A DNA stretch of 64,000 nucleotides from Siderastrea siderea (Eukaryota; Cnidaria; Anthozoa; Scleractinia; Rhizangiidae). The notes under the pieces were generated by a model. It did no database searches. It worked only from the letters and a program-made list of their open reading frames with translations, and was not told where the DNA came from. Positions 30,782-43,700 of the stretch are shown here, piece by piece; within the stretch, counting starts at the first letter, position 1; the number at the start of each line of letters is the position of its first letter. Made by a program: the position numbers and the translations under genes. The stretch covers positions 36,335,943 to 36,399,942 of the forward strand of contig OZ034970.1 in NCBI GenBank assembly GCA_964030785.1, in the 5' to 3' direction.

Positions 30782-31939
30782 TCGTTTTTTTAATGGACAG
30801 TAAAGAGGAATTTCTTTCCATCGTTTGAAAATTTCGATGGAAAAGAATTGCCTAAGTGATACGCTGGAAAAGCCACAAATTGTAATTGTAATTAAATCTT
30901 CAAATGTAAGAACGACTGACCAAAACTTTAATAAAGCCCTCAAATGTAATAAGGATTGATCACAAATGTAAATGCCCCCATTTACAAATGTAATTGAGAT
31001 TTTACCTTGATGGTTATAAGCGACTTCCGAAATCACTTGTGCATACGTTCGAGTACGTCGGTAATAAAACCGGTGCGAGACCATCAAGCGCTTTGTATGT
31101 TGTAACCTAAATTTTGAAGTCAATGCGATATTTAAAGCCGAGTGAATGCAGATCAGAAAAAAGAGGAGTGTGCTCCTTGAACTTTCTTCGAACTATAGCG
31201 TAGTGAGTTGCGCATACAATAAATGATGGCGTGGACCAAGGTCTTGTTTTCTTTTCAAATGACGTGTTGGACCTATTAATTCCCCATTTCAAAGCACCCT
31301 CTTATGTCATGCGTAACGGACACTTAACGGACGCAACCAAATGTGCTAGTTACAGAGGTGTTTGGAAGTGACAACCATGTTCAGGAAGATCAACCACATC
31401 GGAACAGTCTGAGACCAAATCGCCTCAGTGATAGTTTTGTTCCCTTTTATAATTTCAAAGAGGGGGGTGGCTAGCAACCCAATCCACCCATCCCCCTGGA
31501 TCCGCCCCTTGTTTGCTTATAGAGAACTTCATGCTCTGGGACAGATGGACTTATGTTATGGATCAATCTAGCAACACGGATATAAAATGGGGTTGGAAGG
31601 CCTAAGCGACTCCTACTTCACGTCTTTGTTCCCCGCGCCTTATCTCGGTCTTTTGACCAATTTTGCTTCTTCTATTTTTGTAGTGGGTTTAGTTTGGAGG
31701 ATTTTTATGTGGTGACTGAATTGTGCCGTTACAACTTAGGCGTCGCATTTTTTAAGACTTTGATCTCGAGGTTATATCTCATCAATTTTCTGACAACCGG
31801 TGGATTCTTGTGGCGCGCGCACTGTTTGTTATTCTCAGTTAAATTTGACCTCTGGTCGTTTGTTAAGCGACTCAATATGGTTTCTATGCCGCTTTCGGCA
31901 TATTAGGTACTCTGAATCTGGCTCGTATAGGAACTGGAT
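30782..31939. other. no gene recognised
   Basis: Short frames only. The part from about 31700 may be decayed 5' sequence of the Penelope-like fragment that follows, since fragments resembling its reverse transcriptase begin near 31940. Confidence 0.4.
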
Positions 31940-32650
31940 AGATAGCTTTTGCCAACATTTTCATGGCAAACATCGAAACAAAAATACGTGAGCCAAAGCA
32001 GAATTAAACCTACAGTATGGAAACGTTTCATCGACGACGTTTTCTCTCTATGGAACATCGATAAACAAGAATTAGATTTGTTTCTTGAACAAGCAAACAG
32101 TTTTCATCCAACAATAAAATTTACACCTGAAATTTCAGTCAAGGAAATCACATTCCTTGATACAGTTGTTTATAAAGGAGAACGATTCCAAAAAGACGCT
32201 ATCCTTGACATAAAAACTCGCTATAAACCGGCTGAAACATTTCAGTACACACATTACACTTCCTGTCACCCACCAGGTGTCAAAAGAGGTTTTAACAAAG
32301 GCGAATCTATTAGACTTCTCCGCACAAATTCCTCGGAAAAAAATTTCCAGGAATCTCTCTCTAATTTCAAAACACGCCTTCTCGCGCGTGGAAACTGAGA
32401 ATATTATCTGAAGTCTCCTTTGCCGGAAGACAGTCGGCTTTGAAACAAAAGAAAGACTCACGAGCAAATATTACCCTTTGTCACGACATATCACCCAGGA
32501 GTTAAAAACAAAAAAATATATTGATGCACAAATGTAGTGTAATTCAAAATCAGCCATTGCTGAGGACCATTTTCAAAAAGGCTCCTATTATATCATCCAA
32601 GAGAGGCAAATCACTAGAAGACATGCTCGTCAGAGCAAAGCTTTGAAGGC
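31940..32650 (+). mobile_element. Penelope-like element, reverse-transcriptase fragment
   Basis: The translated fragments are typical of Penelope-like retroelements: ANIFMANIETKI, then in another frame KPTVWKRFIDDVFSLWN with the F-x-DD catalytic box, EITFLDTVVY, TRYKPAETFQYTHY, SCHPPGVKRGF and LRLLRTNSSEKNFQ-like stretches, ending with LPFVTTYHPGVKN and LLRTIFKKAP in shifted frames. Frameshifts near 31985, 32400 and 32500 and stops after 32395 show decay. The GIY-YIG domain is missing here, and a separate fragment of it lies at 48246-48395. Confidence 0.8.
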
Positions 32651-32929
32651 ACAATAACTTACATGTCGCAAACAAAACTCCACAGTAGGGAGTCTGTGCC
32701 GGCCTGTCACGATTGTTATACCTTAGAGTTCCCCCTCGAGAAAACCTGTGATGTGATTGGCTCGGTACATCCGGTACGGAAATGCTCAAAGCGGAGCAGA
32801 GTTGACCAATCACAAAGCCGCTTTGGAACGGTGCAGGTCAACAGTATCCCTACTAACCCATACCCCAACTCATCCCTAACTCAATTTAGCCGCTACCGCG
32901 ATGTTTATGATTATCTTGATAACTATCAG

Positions 32930-33090
32930 CCTAGTACCCAGACGTTCTCTTCTCGCTCACACGACTTGGCGAGAAAAATTTCGTGACGTCACCGAATGGT
33001 ATTTCTCCGCAGACCTTATTTGGTGACGTCAGGACATTTCGCACCAAGTCGAGTCGAGTGAGCGGGAGGAGAACGCCTGGGTACTAGGGT
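32930..33090. mobile_element. 160-bp MITE upstream of the kinase gene
   Basis: The ends CTAGTACCCAGACGTTCTC and GAGAACGCCTGGGTACTAG are inverted, with CTCGCTCAC/GTGAGCG and ACTTGG-CG/CG-CCAAGT blocks inside. It ends 222 bp before the kinase start codon, so it may overlap the promoter region. Confidence 0.8.
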
Positions 33091-33311
33091 GGACAACTAA
33101 AACTGAATACACGTTTCTCTGCTATTCCATCTTCACAGTAATTAGCGTAATGACTTACTTCCTGTGCTGATAAGAAGGCGGCGAAAACCCAATAACTTCG
33201 TGGATAACTAACACCACGTGCGATCTCTCTTTCTCGGTTTGTTTGTTTTTTAGTCAGGTCAATTACAGTTTTGGAAAGTATAGAGTCAGTTGGTAAGAAG
33301 AGAAAGAAGCC

Positions 33312-35522
33312 ATGGGACAGCAATTGTCTAACATACGACAACGAGTCAGCGAACTTCAAAGTTATTTGAGAGAGAAAGAGCAACAAATTAAAACCACTAG
33401 GGAACAGGAAGAACAGTTCAGAGCGGAACGACCACGAATCAATGAACTTCAAAGACAGTTAAGAACTTACGATCAAGAAATGACAACGATGAGAGAACGA
33501 TCACAAGAGAAAGACACCTCTATAGCAGAACTACGAAGTCAGTTGAGAACAAGCGAGGAAGAAATCACAACATTGAGAGACCAGTTGGCTACCTCGCTTC
33601 GACGAGTTACTTCAACAGAAGATCAATTGAGAACAAGTAGAGGGCAATTGGCTGACTTGCGGCGTCAATTACAACAGAGCAACACAGAAAGGACGACCTT
33701 ACAGGAGCAGTTAAGAGCAGAACAACAGCAAGTTAGGGATTTGCAAACTCGGTTGGAAACAAATGAGGCACAAATCAGAACCATGGAGCAGCAACTGACT
33801 AATTTACGCCGAGATTTAGCTGAACAGCAAAGGGCGAGAACACCAAGACCAGCACAGAGAACGGGGAGAGGCCGACTAACTAGCTCTGCCAGGCAGGAAC
33901 AACAGCCCAGAATGCAAAGACAACCAGTCATGCAAGAATTGAGAGCAATGACAGAACGGGGAATTGGAGCACAAAACTGGACTAATGACAACTCACGTGA
34001 CTGGGTGATTAATCGGCATGAAATTGAGACGACAACTGAGGAGCTAGGGCGAGGGGGATGGGGGGTTGTTTTTCGGGGCAAATTTCGTCGCTGTCATGTT
34101 GCTGTAAAAGAAATGTATGAGAATATTTTGTCTCCTGAAAACAGACAATTGTTTGAGCGAGAGGTGGACATTGCTTCAAAATGCCGCCATCCATGTCTTC
34201 TTCAGTTTATCGGAGCAACTACTGATGAAAGGCCATTGTTAGTGACAGAAATCATGGAATGCAGTTTAAGGGCAAGGTTGCATAACAGGGGTGACCTAGC
34301 GCTCTCTGAACGAGAAATATCTGTTATTTCGCTGGATGTAGCTCGAGCGCTAAACTACCTTCATTAAAAGGAGCCTCCCATCATTCACAGCGACATTAGT
34401 AGTGCTAACGTGTTGCTATGGCGACAGGGTAACCAATGGAGAGGCAAGGTGTCTGATTATGGCACAGCAAATTTTGTCCGCCAGAGCACAAGAAATAACG
34501 CAGGAGCTCCCACGTACTGTGCGCCCGAGTTTCTTCATGACGTTCGAAATCAGCCCATCAGCTGCAAGGTTAGCTACACTTTCAACAGCTTTCAATAAAA
34601 GCTTTGTCTGGATAAAACAATTTAAACCCTTAAAGCTCTTAAACACTTATTGTGTTGGTTTTTAAAGGCCGAAGCCGAAAGCTTACAGTTTCTCAAAATT
34701 AGTTTTAACCAGAGAACGCTTTTATTCAAAAGGGTTTCAAATCCTGGTTACTCCTCCTGATTACTCCTGACGTGATTATTTCGAAAAACTAATACTCTTT
34801 TAGTTTCTATAGCGAGCCCTGTTATGAAATGTATAGCTTTGCTAAACAAGCCCGAGAAAAAATTAACGCATGCCAAGGTCCAATCAAATTAGAGGTTGTT
34901 AAGAGCTGCGTGGTATCTGAAAATTTAGGTCTGTGAATGAAACTTGTGCAATTTTATGCATTCGAACGTCCCACGAAAAAGTAACCAGAATCTCATACTT
35001 TGAGCGTTTTACAATCACATATTTTATTGAGTTTTTAATGGCAGTGTAGTCGGTTGGACGGAACACGTTCTACGTGTGCTAAGTTTTAGAAAGCAATGTT
35101 TTCGAAGTTTACTTTATTTATGCACAAACACCTTGTCAGACAGGAGATAATTTTTTGTCTGCGGATAAATTTCTGAAATATGACTATTCCAATAAACGCT
35201 GTTGAGGGGTTAATTAGATTACGTAAAATGAAACTCGTTTTCCTGTTGTTTTTGTTGTTGATGTTGATTTTGATAAATGTTCCAGGTTGATGTCTACAGT
35301 TTTGGTGTTCTTCTCTGTGAAATGTGCATCACAGAACAACCACAGCCAGAACGGCGTGTAAGGCAAATAGCCCAAGTGACGAACCGCAGGTTTCGTAGCC
35401 TGGTGGCGCGCTGTGTACATGAAGAGCCTGGGGAGAGGCCAAACATGGAAGAGATTATTAACCAGCTGGAGCAGTTTAGGCCCGGTTCAGACTCTGTACT
35501 TCACATGAATCGAATTCAGTGA
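33312..35522 (+). pseudogene. coiled-coil protein kinase with an in-frame stop (two exons)
   Basis: Exon 1, 33312-34568, starts GCCATGG. Residues about 1-180 form a long Gln/Arg/Glu-rich coiled coil. A kinase domain begins near residue 237: glycine loop GRGGWGVV, VAVKEM lysine, FEREV helix-C glutamate. Codon 352 (34365-34367) is TAA where the frame otherwise continues through the catalytic loop HSDISSAN (usual HRD), SDYG (usual DFG) and CAPE. Exon 2, 35286-35522, after donor AAG|GTTAGC and acceptor TTCCAG (phase 0), carries VDVYSFGVLLCEM and ends RPNMEEIINQLEQ with TGA. About 497 codons in total, tyrosine-kinase-like (RIPK/MLK-type) Ser/Thr kinase. Because of the stop and the HSD and DYG changes I call it a probable pseudogene. 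A recent nonsense allele or a base error is possible, since the rest is intact. Confidence 0.75.
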
Positions 35523-35975
35523 ATCACGTTTTTGTGAAGTAGGCGTGGGGAAAAAAATGAGTTGTGCGCAGGACACATAATATAGGGCGGTAATTTATGG
35601 ATATGTCCCCATTTTGGGAAGGGGTACATTTTTGATAAGCCTGGTTGGCATTAAAATCACCGACCCCATCTCCTAAGCCATAAATAACGAACAGCCCCTA
35701 GGCCGAATCAAAGGTAATGTTACCACCTTGTTGTGGGGGACGTTTTATTTCTATGCAGAATATGAGGTCACTTAGTGGAGCTGCGGATTGAACCTCAAAT
35801 GGTAGATTTGTTACCGTTTGACGACTAATAGTTGCCGGTTGAATTTTAGGACGTATGACAGTCGACGGCCGCGGCAAATCCCACTGAGGGCCTCAGTGAA
35901 AACTAGCAGGAGAGGGGAGGGGGACGACAAGGATACCACAAGGTTTCTCGGCGAACTGCTAGGTTTCACTTCTTT
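35523..35975. other. no feature recognised
   Basis: Sequence between the kinase gene and the LINE remnant. I see no clear exon or repeat end. Confidence 0.4.
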
Positions 35976-36930
35976 CTTTACTGTAAACCATGTTCCGCTC
36001 TGTTCTTCTTGTTCTAAACAAGAAGATGAGAAAGCATGGTCTGCAGAATGGGGAGGAAAAATTCTTTTCTCTCATGGATCTGAACATTCAAAGGGAGTCT
36101 GCAATCCCAATTCAACATTTCAGCTATCCACTGTAGAAACAGATTCGTATGGAAGATATATAATTGCTAAACTCCAGATTGAGGAAACAATCTTCTTTCT
36201 TGTTAACATATATGCACCAAATGATCACCGCGAACAAGAACAATTCATCAGAACTTTTTAAGTGAAAAACTAATTTCCAAAACCGATACATCAAAAATAA
36301 TCATCACAGGCGACTGGAACACTACCTTAAACAAAATTGATAAACATGGAGGACTACCTTGGAAAGAAACGACTTATAGAAACTCCCTTATGGGTCTCAT
36401 GGAAGAACTTGATCTACTCGATATATACCGGGAACTTAACGCAAATACTAAAACATTCACCTATGAAACAAAAAACTTAAAGATCAAATCTAGAATTGAT
36501 TTTTTTTCTTGTATCCCGCGCAGTGTCGGTAAATGTTAAGACAGCAGAGATTCGCTGTTCGGTAGCACCGGATCACAAATCAATATTCCTGGGCACAGAG
36601 TTAAAAAAAAGACCTTAAAAGGGGACCAGGCACATGGAAATTCAACAATACACTATTAGACGACAAGAACTATGTAGACCTTATGAGGTTCCTTTATCCC
36701 CAAACACTAGAAAAGTATAAAGATGTGGAAACCAAGCAACTTTTGTGGGAACTCATCAAAATGGAAATCAGGTCTAAGACCATTAGCTACTCTAAAAGTA
36801 AATGATGAGAGTTGAGAAAGCGTGAAGTTGCTATCCAAAATGAACTAGAAGAACTTGATTTTAAAATATGTAATAGTGCCAATATGGATCTGGATTCACA
36901 GATCTTGGATAAATACTTTCCATTCATAGA
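35976..36930 (+). mobile_element. LINE remnant, endonuclease domain
   Basis: Fragments of an apurinic-type endonuclease: KAWSAEWGGKILFSHG, DSYGRYIIAKL, FFLVNIYAPND, then after a frame change at about 36257 IIITGDWNTTL, SRIDFFLVS and SVAPDHKSIFL. The GDWN and DHK-type motifs are the metal-binding and catalytic boxes of L1/Tx1-like LINEs. It continues with a helical stretch to about 36920 and stops before any reverse transcriptase, so it is truncated. Several stops are present. Confidence 0.75.
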
Positions 36931-37314
36931 TATTGGATGTTTTTTTCTCAAGTTTATAACTTCAGTACTGTCGAACAATCGCTTTGGTAAACAAGCTATT
37001 AAAGCTTTTCAAAACACCTCTTTTTCAAAAGCTACGGTGGTCATGCGATTTCCCACCAAGAAAAATGCCAGTTGCCTAAGAGCATCGCGCGATTTCCCAG
37101 AAATAAAAGATGGCATTCTCCACCCCCAGTCGGGTTGTATTGGGACTCCCCTCCCCCTCCCCCAGAGTCTGTACGGGCGGACGGGTGGGCGGACGTACGC
37201 TGACATCACAACCAAAATTTCTCGGAGCGATAGGTTACCAAATTTTCTTAGCGATGGTGCCAAGTCTGCTGGCGGGCTTTGCCCGTGGGCTCCACTATTA
37301 TCACAAACATTTTC

Positions 37315-37455
37315 ACAAATCTCGTGACTTTTCCTAAAATTTATCAGGGAAAATTTTCCTGTGTCAATGACATGTCTATGATGATTGACGTTTCCATAGC
37401 AACCAACTACTCAGGAGTGTGTTTTGACTATTTTCTGTCTTTTTTCAGTTTTTTC
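37315..37455 (+). repeat. dispersed repeat, copy 2
   Basis: Close copy of 14766-14900, about 90% similar by eye (CTCGTGACTTTTCCTAAAAT, GATTGACGTTTCCATAGCAA). It is preceded by a GC-rich stretch (about 37120-37300) that also looks repetitive. Confidence 0.75.
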
Positions 37456-37683
37456 CGGTTTTTCCCATTGTTTGTAAGAAGAAGATAACTGTTTACTTTT
37501 CTGTGCTTGTTTTAAGTGTTTCTTAGAACAAATTCATATATTTTTCGATTTCGGCCTTGTCAACTGTATGACCACAGGCTTGGGATTCAAGATGGTGGCC
37601 TCAAAACGCAAACTGGCTGGTTTGTGACGTCATTGTGACGTCATGACACGTCATGTTTGAAACATCACAGACCCAAACTGTTA

Positions 37684-38783
37684 ACCCATTGACTCCTGCG
37701 TGTTTTCGCGTGTTCCGCATAAATTAAAATTTGTCATGAGTAGACTGAAAATACCTAAATGCGCAGTTGAGAACTAAACATTGTAGGCTTCCCAAACTTC
37801 TTTTTACACTGGAATAGTCAAATAAATCTATTCTGATGTAAAAAACTATGGTTTGCGTATCATTTATTAGCCAGAAAACAACCTTGAAGATGAAAATTGC
37901 TGAAATTTTCTGCACAGTGATGAAAGCCTCTCGCATCTCGAATTTCAACCCGGTTATGCAAATTAGTCAGTGTTTACAAAATACTGCTTCCTGAACCCAA
38001 CTATCAATTAAAAAAGGCAGAAAAGTCGACTACAGGCTTTTCTAGCCAAACATTTTATTCAGATAAACAATACATTGGCTTTTCTTGCGTGTGTGAACAC
38101 TCGCATGTAATTTTTGCAGACACTACAGCTGTGTTTATGGCGATGGCTTGATCGGACATTGCACGGCTTTGCGAACAAAATTACAAAAATTATACGAACC
38201 TGGAGCAAACAATCAGTTAAACAATTTTTAAAAAGCAAATCAACATCCAAAAACAACATTTACGACCGTACTGCAGTGTTTTTCCAGGTCTTGTAAAATC
38301 GATTTGAAGTCCGCGGTTTGGTTTAAATTATTGAGCAAACTTTAGGCTGTCTCTTGCAAATCGATGGAATCTCAATGCGAAACGGCTTTTCGTCGCTTTA
38401 AAGACCTCCATGTTCACTTTTTTGAAGTTGAGTTATTCCTCAGGATGGTTTCTTTCTATTTCGAACTTCAAAAGTGAACTAACTTAATTTTCAGGGCAGA
38501 AAAATATATCTTGAAAATCTAGGACCGATCCGCGCGCACCGCCATTATCTTCATTTGCAAACTCCATGCGGTCGGTTAAAAAGCCGCCTTTCCCCTACCC
38601 CCTAAAACTCATAAATATATGCGCAGAAAACAGTTTCTGATTGGTTTATATGTCTCCTAAACAATTGACAGCTTTAGAGGGCAAGAAAGTACCTAGTAGG
38701 GGAGGTAGGGGATAAAGCGTCCTCCACGCAGAACATGCGCGTGGCACGGCCGGTTTTGGCCGGTGTGGGAGTCAATGGGTGAA
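37684..38783. repeat. possible long element bounded by short inverted ends
   Basis: CCCATTGACTCC at 37684 and GGAGTCAATGGG at 38768-38779 are inverted. The interior contains the second copy of the 20470-20650 dispersed repeat (38045-38200). The short ends make this tentative. Confidence 0.35.
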
Positions 38784-40029
38784 GCTAATGACGTGCTAAA
38801 AACGTGCCAAGTTTCATCACAAGAGCATTAATACTGTTTGAGATCTAAAGGGGAGTGGGCACAAAGTGCTCAGGAAGTCAAAATGAAGCCCAGGCAAAAA
38901 AGGGTTAACCAAGCTTTATTCTCGTCCAACTCATGCAAGTTGAAAGAGAAATGAGGGGTAAAATTGTCTTCACTGGTAAGTTGCAAGAATCATTACTTTG
39001 TGAGACTAGCCTGATCTGTCAGAACTTTTGCAAACACCTAACAGACAAAAGAGAAACGATTGCAAGTGGTGAAGCACAGACGATTGACTAAGTACGTGTA
39101 TAAAAACATCCGGTGAAACCAGTACATTTGTGCATGTACAATATTGCCTTCCTTGTGTATTTTTCCTAAGTACTCACTCATTCCACTAAAGGGTCCAGTT
39201 TTGCCAAAATCTTGATTCCAACACAACGTTGAGTGGTGGCAGTTTCCTTAAAAAAAAAAATTAACAAATAAAACATTAACACAACAATATTTAGAGATGC
39301 TTATGATTTCAAGTTGTGCAATAAAATGCGTGTTTAAGTTGGTTAGCTTGCCCCAGACCTAAGCCAAACAAATATTCACCGCATCTTTCACTACACAGGC
39401 CAGAGCTCATATCTTGAGTGACCACGATATATTTTGCACCCTGAAGGGAGGGAGAACAATGGGTATAATGCCCCTGGGGTTTTTCTTGTTAGGAAGGCAA
39501 AAGAAGTAACGAGTCCTGTTTTGAGGCCCCACCCTACCCACCTTCTGATAGCCCCCACTACAACAAATTGCTTCCTCTGGTTCGTTAAGTCCACACCCAA
39601 AGTTTAAACCCTGGATGGGTTTGGTTTTGTCTTGAAAACTGGATTGTACAGTTACATACTTTCATTTCCATTCTGTGGATGAAACTTAACTAACCACTAC
39701 GATGTGTGAAAACAAGGAAAATAAAAAGCAATCAAAAATGAGAGGGTAAAGTGCCCTCATCAGCCAGCTTACACCGACTGAATTTTCTTTTCAATATTAC
39801 CTCCTTAAATATCTGTTCTTCAATTAAGAACGTTGCAAAGGCCATTGTATATTTGTTCTTGTTTTCACGCTAACAAGTATCCATTTGCAGCAAAATATTT
39901 TCCATCCACTTTCCTGAAACAGCTAAGTTTCAAAATATAAAGGAATCACACAGGTTATACAATACATAACCATTATATAGTAATTCGATGTTTTCTACAC
40001 AAAACTAATGTAAATACCCAAGTTATTAA
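38784..40029. other. no gene recognised
   Basis: Short frames without motifs. I see no supported feature. Confidence 0.45.
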
Positions 40030-40407
40030 GACGATTTCCGCTCAACATTCGAGCAATAAATGCAAAAAATTAGTTACCGAAAAAACACTCATAGCATGGT
40101 AACGTTTTGAATGAAAAATGAAGAAATTATCAATGCCCGCGAGAGAAAATTGAATTTGAAGTGATCCATATTTTAATTGAAGACGCTTTATGTTAGTTCA
40201 AAACAAAATGGCGCCCGTTTTTAGCATATTTTACGAGATTTGACATTAATTTTCTCAAGAATACTTGAGAATTTAATTGCGAGGTCACTTGGAGAAGCAA
40301 ATTAAAGTGAGATGTTTCAAATATTACTAAAACGGTTACCGTGCTACAAGTAGTTTTTTAGTAAATAATTTTTGCACTTATTGCTCGAATGTTGAGCGGA
40401 ATCCGTC
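40030..40407. mobile_element. TTAA-flanked MITE, copy 2
   Basis: Same family as 13471-13871. It starts GACGATTTCCGCTCAAC after TTAA and ends GTTGAGCGGAATCCGTC before GTAA, a one-base decay of the right flank. Inner blocks shared with copy 1 include ACGGTAAC-type sequence and the CAAAATGGCGCC region. Confidence 0.75.
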
Positions 40408-40634
40408 GTAATTACTTCTTTTAGTAACAAAACAACAACAAACAAAACATGGGAACATTCAAGGTATTCACAAACGTCCTAATGATAAGGTAGTGACCCC
40501 TTACATTCAATAAAAGGTTTAGTGTATAGGTGCCTTGCAAACATAATTTATTTAAGTACAAAAAAGAGAGATACCTTTTTCAAGTCGTTAAATATGCTCA
40601 AAAGTGCATTCGTTGTTAAATTGGAGTCATGCTT

Positions 40635-40727
40635 TCATTGCAACAGACCCACGAAGCACTTGACCTTCTTTTGGCCATGGCAAATTGCTCCAGTGATATG
40701 AGTCTTGATAACGTGGGATGGTTCAGT
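40635..40727 (-). CDS. candidate terminal exon, unknown protein
   Basis: A strong minus-strand acceptor (TTTTTTCTCCCAG) is followed by a 30-codon open frame, TEPSHVIKTHITGAICHG then QKKVKCFVGLLQ, ending in TGA. An AATAAA lies further downstream on the minus strand near 40546. No family is recognised. It could be the end of a gene whose other exons lie to the right. Confidence 0.3.
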   Translation of the reverse strand, partial: TEPSHVIKTHITGAICHGQKKVKCFVGLLQ

Positions 40728-43700
40728 CTGGGAGAAAAAACAGTAAGGGAGCATTTATTACCAGTTCCCAATCCTAATTAGTTTAATAATATAGGGGAAA
40801 ATACACCTATCGACGGTGGAACTTAAGCGAAAAAACATTGTCGTCCTTATCTTACTAGCAAATCTTCTAGTTCCTGTGGATGTGTATGAATTTGTATATT
40901 TTCAAGCCATTTACGCCAATAAGTACAAAGTTGTTTGTATAAAAAAGGAGCTCATCTTTGATACGCTGGTAAAATGAGGGATATTAGTTTTTGCCTGATC
41001 CATTCCATCTGTGATCACAGAGGTTGCTGTTCCACGAGAAGGCGGTTACTGCAGTAATGGTTTCGTTCAGCGCTGAAATTCATAAAATGGGATATTGGAT
41101 TAAGGAAAGTTGTTGAGTGCCTGCCGCAAGGTCCATTATTCAGCTCGGTTTGCCAAGAAGTCAACAGCACGGTGAGAAAAGTGCAGGAACACGTGCTCTC
41201 ATGGAAAGTGTGGATGCCAAAGTCGTGGCATCCACACTTTGAGCTTTCAACAGCCATGGTTTGTATTCAACTGATCCAGGGTTTTAAAGAGAACTTCATT
41301 TTTAGCTTCAGTTTCCTTTGGTTGAGTCGTACTTGCCTGGGCTCTAAATTGGTCAGGTGCCCAGATTTTGTCATTGCAAAATAAATATCTGCTTATCCTG
41401 GAAGGACGTTTTGTGAATGTTATGGTGCTATGGGAAACTAGCAGATGTACCAGCTCACAAAAAAAGATTCCATGTAACCAAATGAGACGTAAAATTCATA
41501 ACTTGGTGTTCTCGTTCATGGTTCTTTACCTCTGCTGGGTCTCCTTTTTATTGCCAAAGTATTTCTCTTTTCCTTGTTTTTGGTTGTGGAAAGGCCGTGC
41601 TTCAGCAAAGTACATACACCACACTTAGAGAACTTGTTCTCCTACAACAGGAAGAAGAGATAAGGTAGTCAGTGATAAGGGTTAACCACTTACCTCTGCA
41701 AGCAAACTGCATGATTGTACACTTCTCAACAGCTGCTTTGGTGGCATAAATAAAACTCAACAATACTGTAAAAGGTTCACTGCTTTTTGTCTGTATATAA
41801 TTTACCTTGGAAATTATAACATTTTTGAATTTTTTCCGCCACATTTTGATGAACGATGACTACGAAACTGTGCCGGCTTCGTCTTTCAAGGCGGTGTTAT
41901 CCCCTTTATACAAACGAAACACCTCTGTCTTTGACTGGCATGATGGCAAACAGATTTTGTCTTCGTGTGGCATGAAGTCTCCACAGCCCTCTATGTGATC
42001 TGCTGGTTAGAAGACTATGCTGAGCTACTTTTATTCTAGATGCTTATAATGAGGTATTCATTAAAAATAGACATATGTGTGTTTTTCAACAAATCTGCTT
42101 TAGTGGTGTGTTCTAGAAATTTAAAAAGTCAACAGGAAAAAGAATAAAAGCCATAGAATTAAGATGATAAAAGGAATTGGCAAATTAATCCAGCATAGCT
42201 GGCGTGAAACTGTCTCGCGAAAGACAATGCACGCGGGTAAAATTGATCACAGGTATCCCTGTAATCGAGTGAGATTCGAACTTTAAACTCTAAATCAAAG
42301 TGAAAAAATTACCTATGCTATGCTGTGCCTAAGTGAATTTGAACAAAGGACATCTTTGCTAGCATTAATTGTATGGCCTAATACCAACAGTCCCCAAGGT
42401 ATACGAAACAGTTGTACGGGCGTTCACATCGCAATAGCAGATCGACAAAACCCAAGATTGATTAATAATTATCTGTCACTGACAAATCTTCTTGAGGCTG
42501 AGGTCAATCATCAGGCCTGACCTCACAGGGAGTTTTTTAGACTCACTGCTTTCAAACAAACTGCAGTTAAAGCAGTGTTTATTAGATCGTGTCACTTCGA
42601 TAGAAAACAATTGTCAGTAATTTTTAGTTTTCACGGCACGCTATAAAATACTCAAAGTGTTCCGGTTTGTTCAACATCAGTTAATATGCCTTCACAAAAT
42701 TTTGAAGTCTTTCAACTGTGGTTAATTTGTTCAAACTCAACCGAGGGTCTTATACAGAGTTAGCATCCTTCAAGAAAAACTGCTAAACCAGTTTTGTGTG
42801 AAGTTATCATTTCAGTGGTGAAATATAGATCAGTCGAGCGCTGAACAGCCCTTTTCACAAATATCTGTCACTCACTTCATAAATATCGGACTGATTTCAC
42901 ATCCTTGGCCAACTAATTGTATAGTGTACAAACTAGCCGTTTGAATGGGCCAGCAAATCAGGCAATGAGGCTGATAAATTGTTACGTGTAAATTAGCCCT
43001 ATTACAAGCATAACTTGGAATGATAATTTTTCCCAAATTAGACAGAGCTAACGTTTCTGATGTGACATCCTATTCAGTGTTATTTGCAAGCTAGACTAGA
43101 TTGTAACTGACCGAAGCCCACTTGTGCATTTGTGGTACGTGACACGAACCCCAGGAACTTTTCCATACCCACTTATCTTGACATTGTCTACTATACTGGG
43201 AAAAAAATCTTTAAGTTTGCCCCATTGTTATGGGAACAAAGGGAAACCTGCAATCGATACAAAGTTACGCAAAGCAATTCTGTACACTCAGGCGGTCACG
43301 GACACGTACAAATAATGAAACAAACGAGTTTGTGACCCACCAACGTTTGCGGGTGAGACTCAGACCTTTACAAATTTATATGCTCACTGCTCCAAGACAA
43401 ACTGCAGTTGAAGGAATTATTATTTTATCCTTGGCAGGAAACAATCCTTGGAGGTTTTAGTTTTTCACAGGCAAACTTACCGACGGGTCTGGTTTATCGA
43501 AAAATGGTCAGTAAAACGATTTTTATCTTTGCGACTTCATGGTTCTCTTGAACAATTAGGTTATCTTCTATTTTGCATGAAACAGTAACACCAGTCATGA
43601 AATGGTAATTTTTCTACCATGTTAAATTGGCATCAGATCATCTTGCAATATGTTAATGGCAATGCAGGAAAAATTCATCAAGATTTGAATTGAGTTACAT

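Noticed and set aside
30259..31123. Several long ORFs (up to 258 codons) on both strands
   Set aside because: They arise from the stop-free 9-bp minisatellite; different frames are equally open.
33665..34081. 138-codon minus frame with Cys/Ser/Leu-rich sequence
   Set aside because: Antisense shadow of the Gln/Arg-rich coiled-coil kinase exon.
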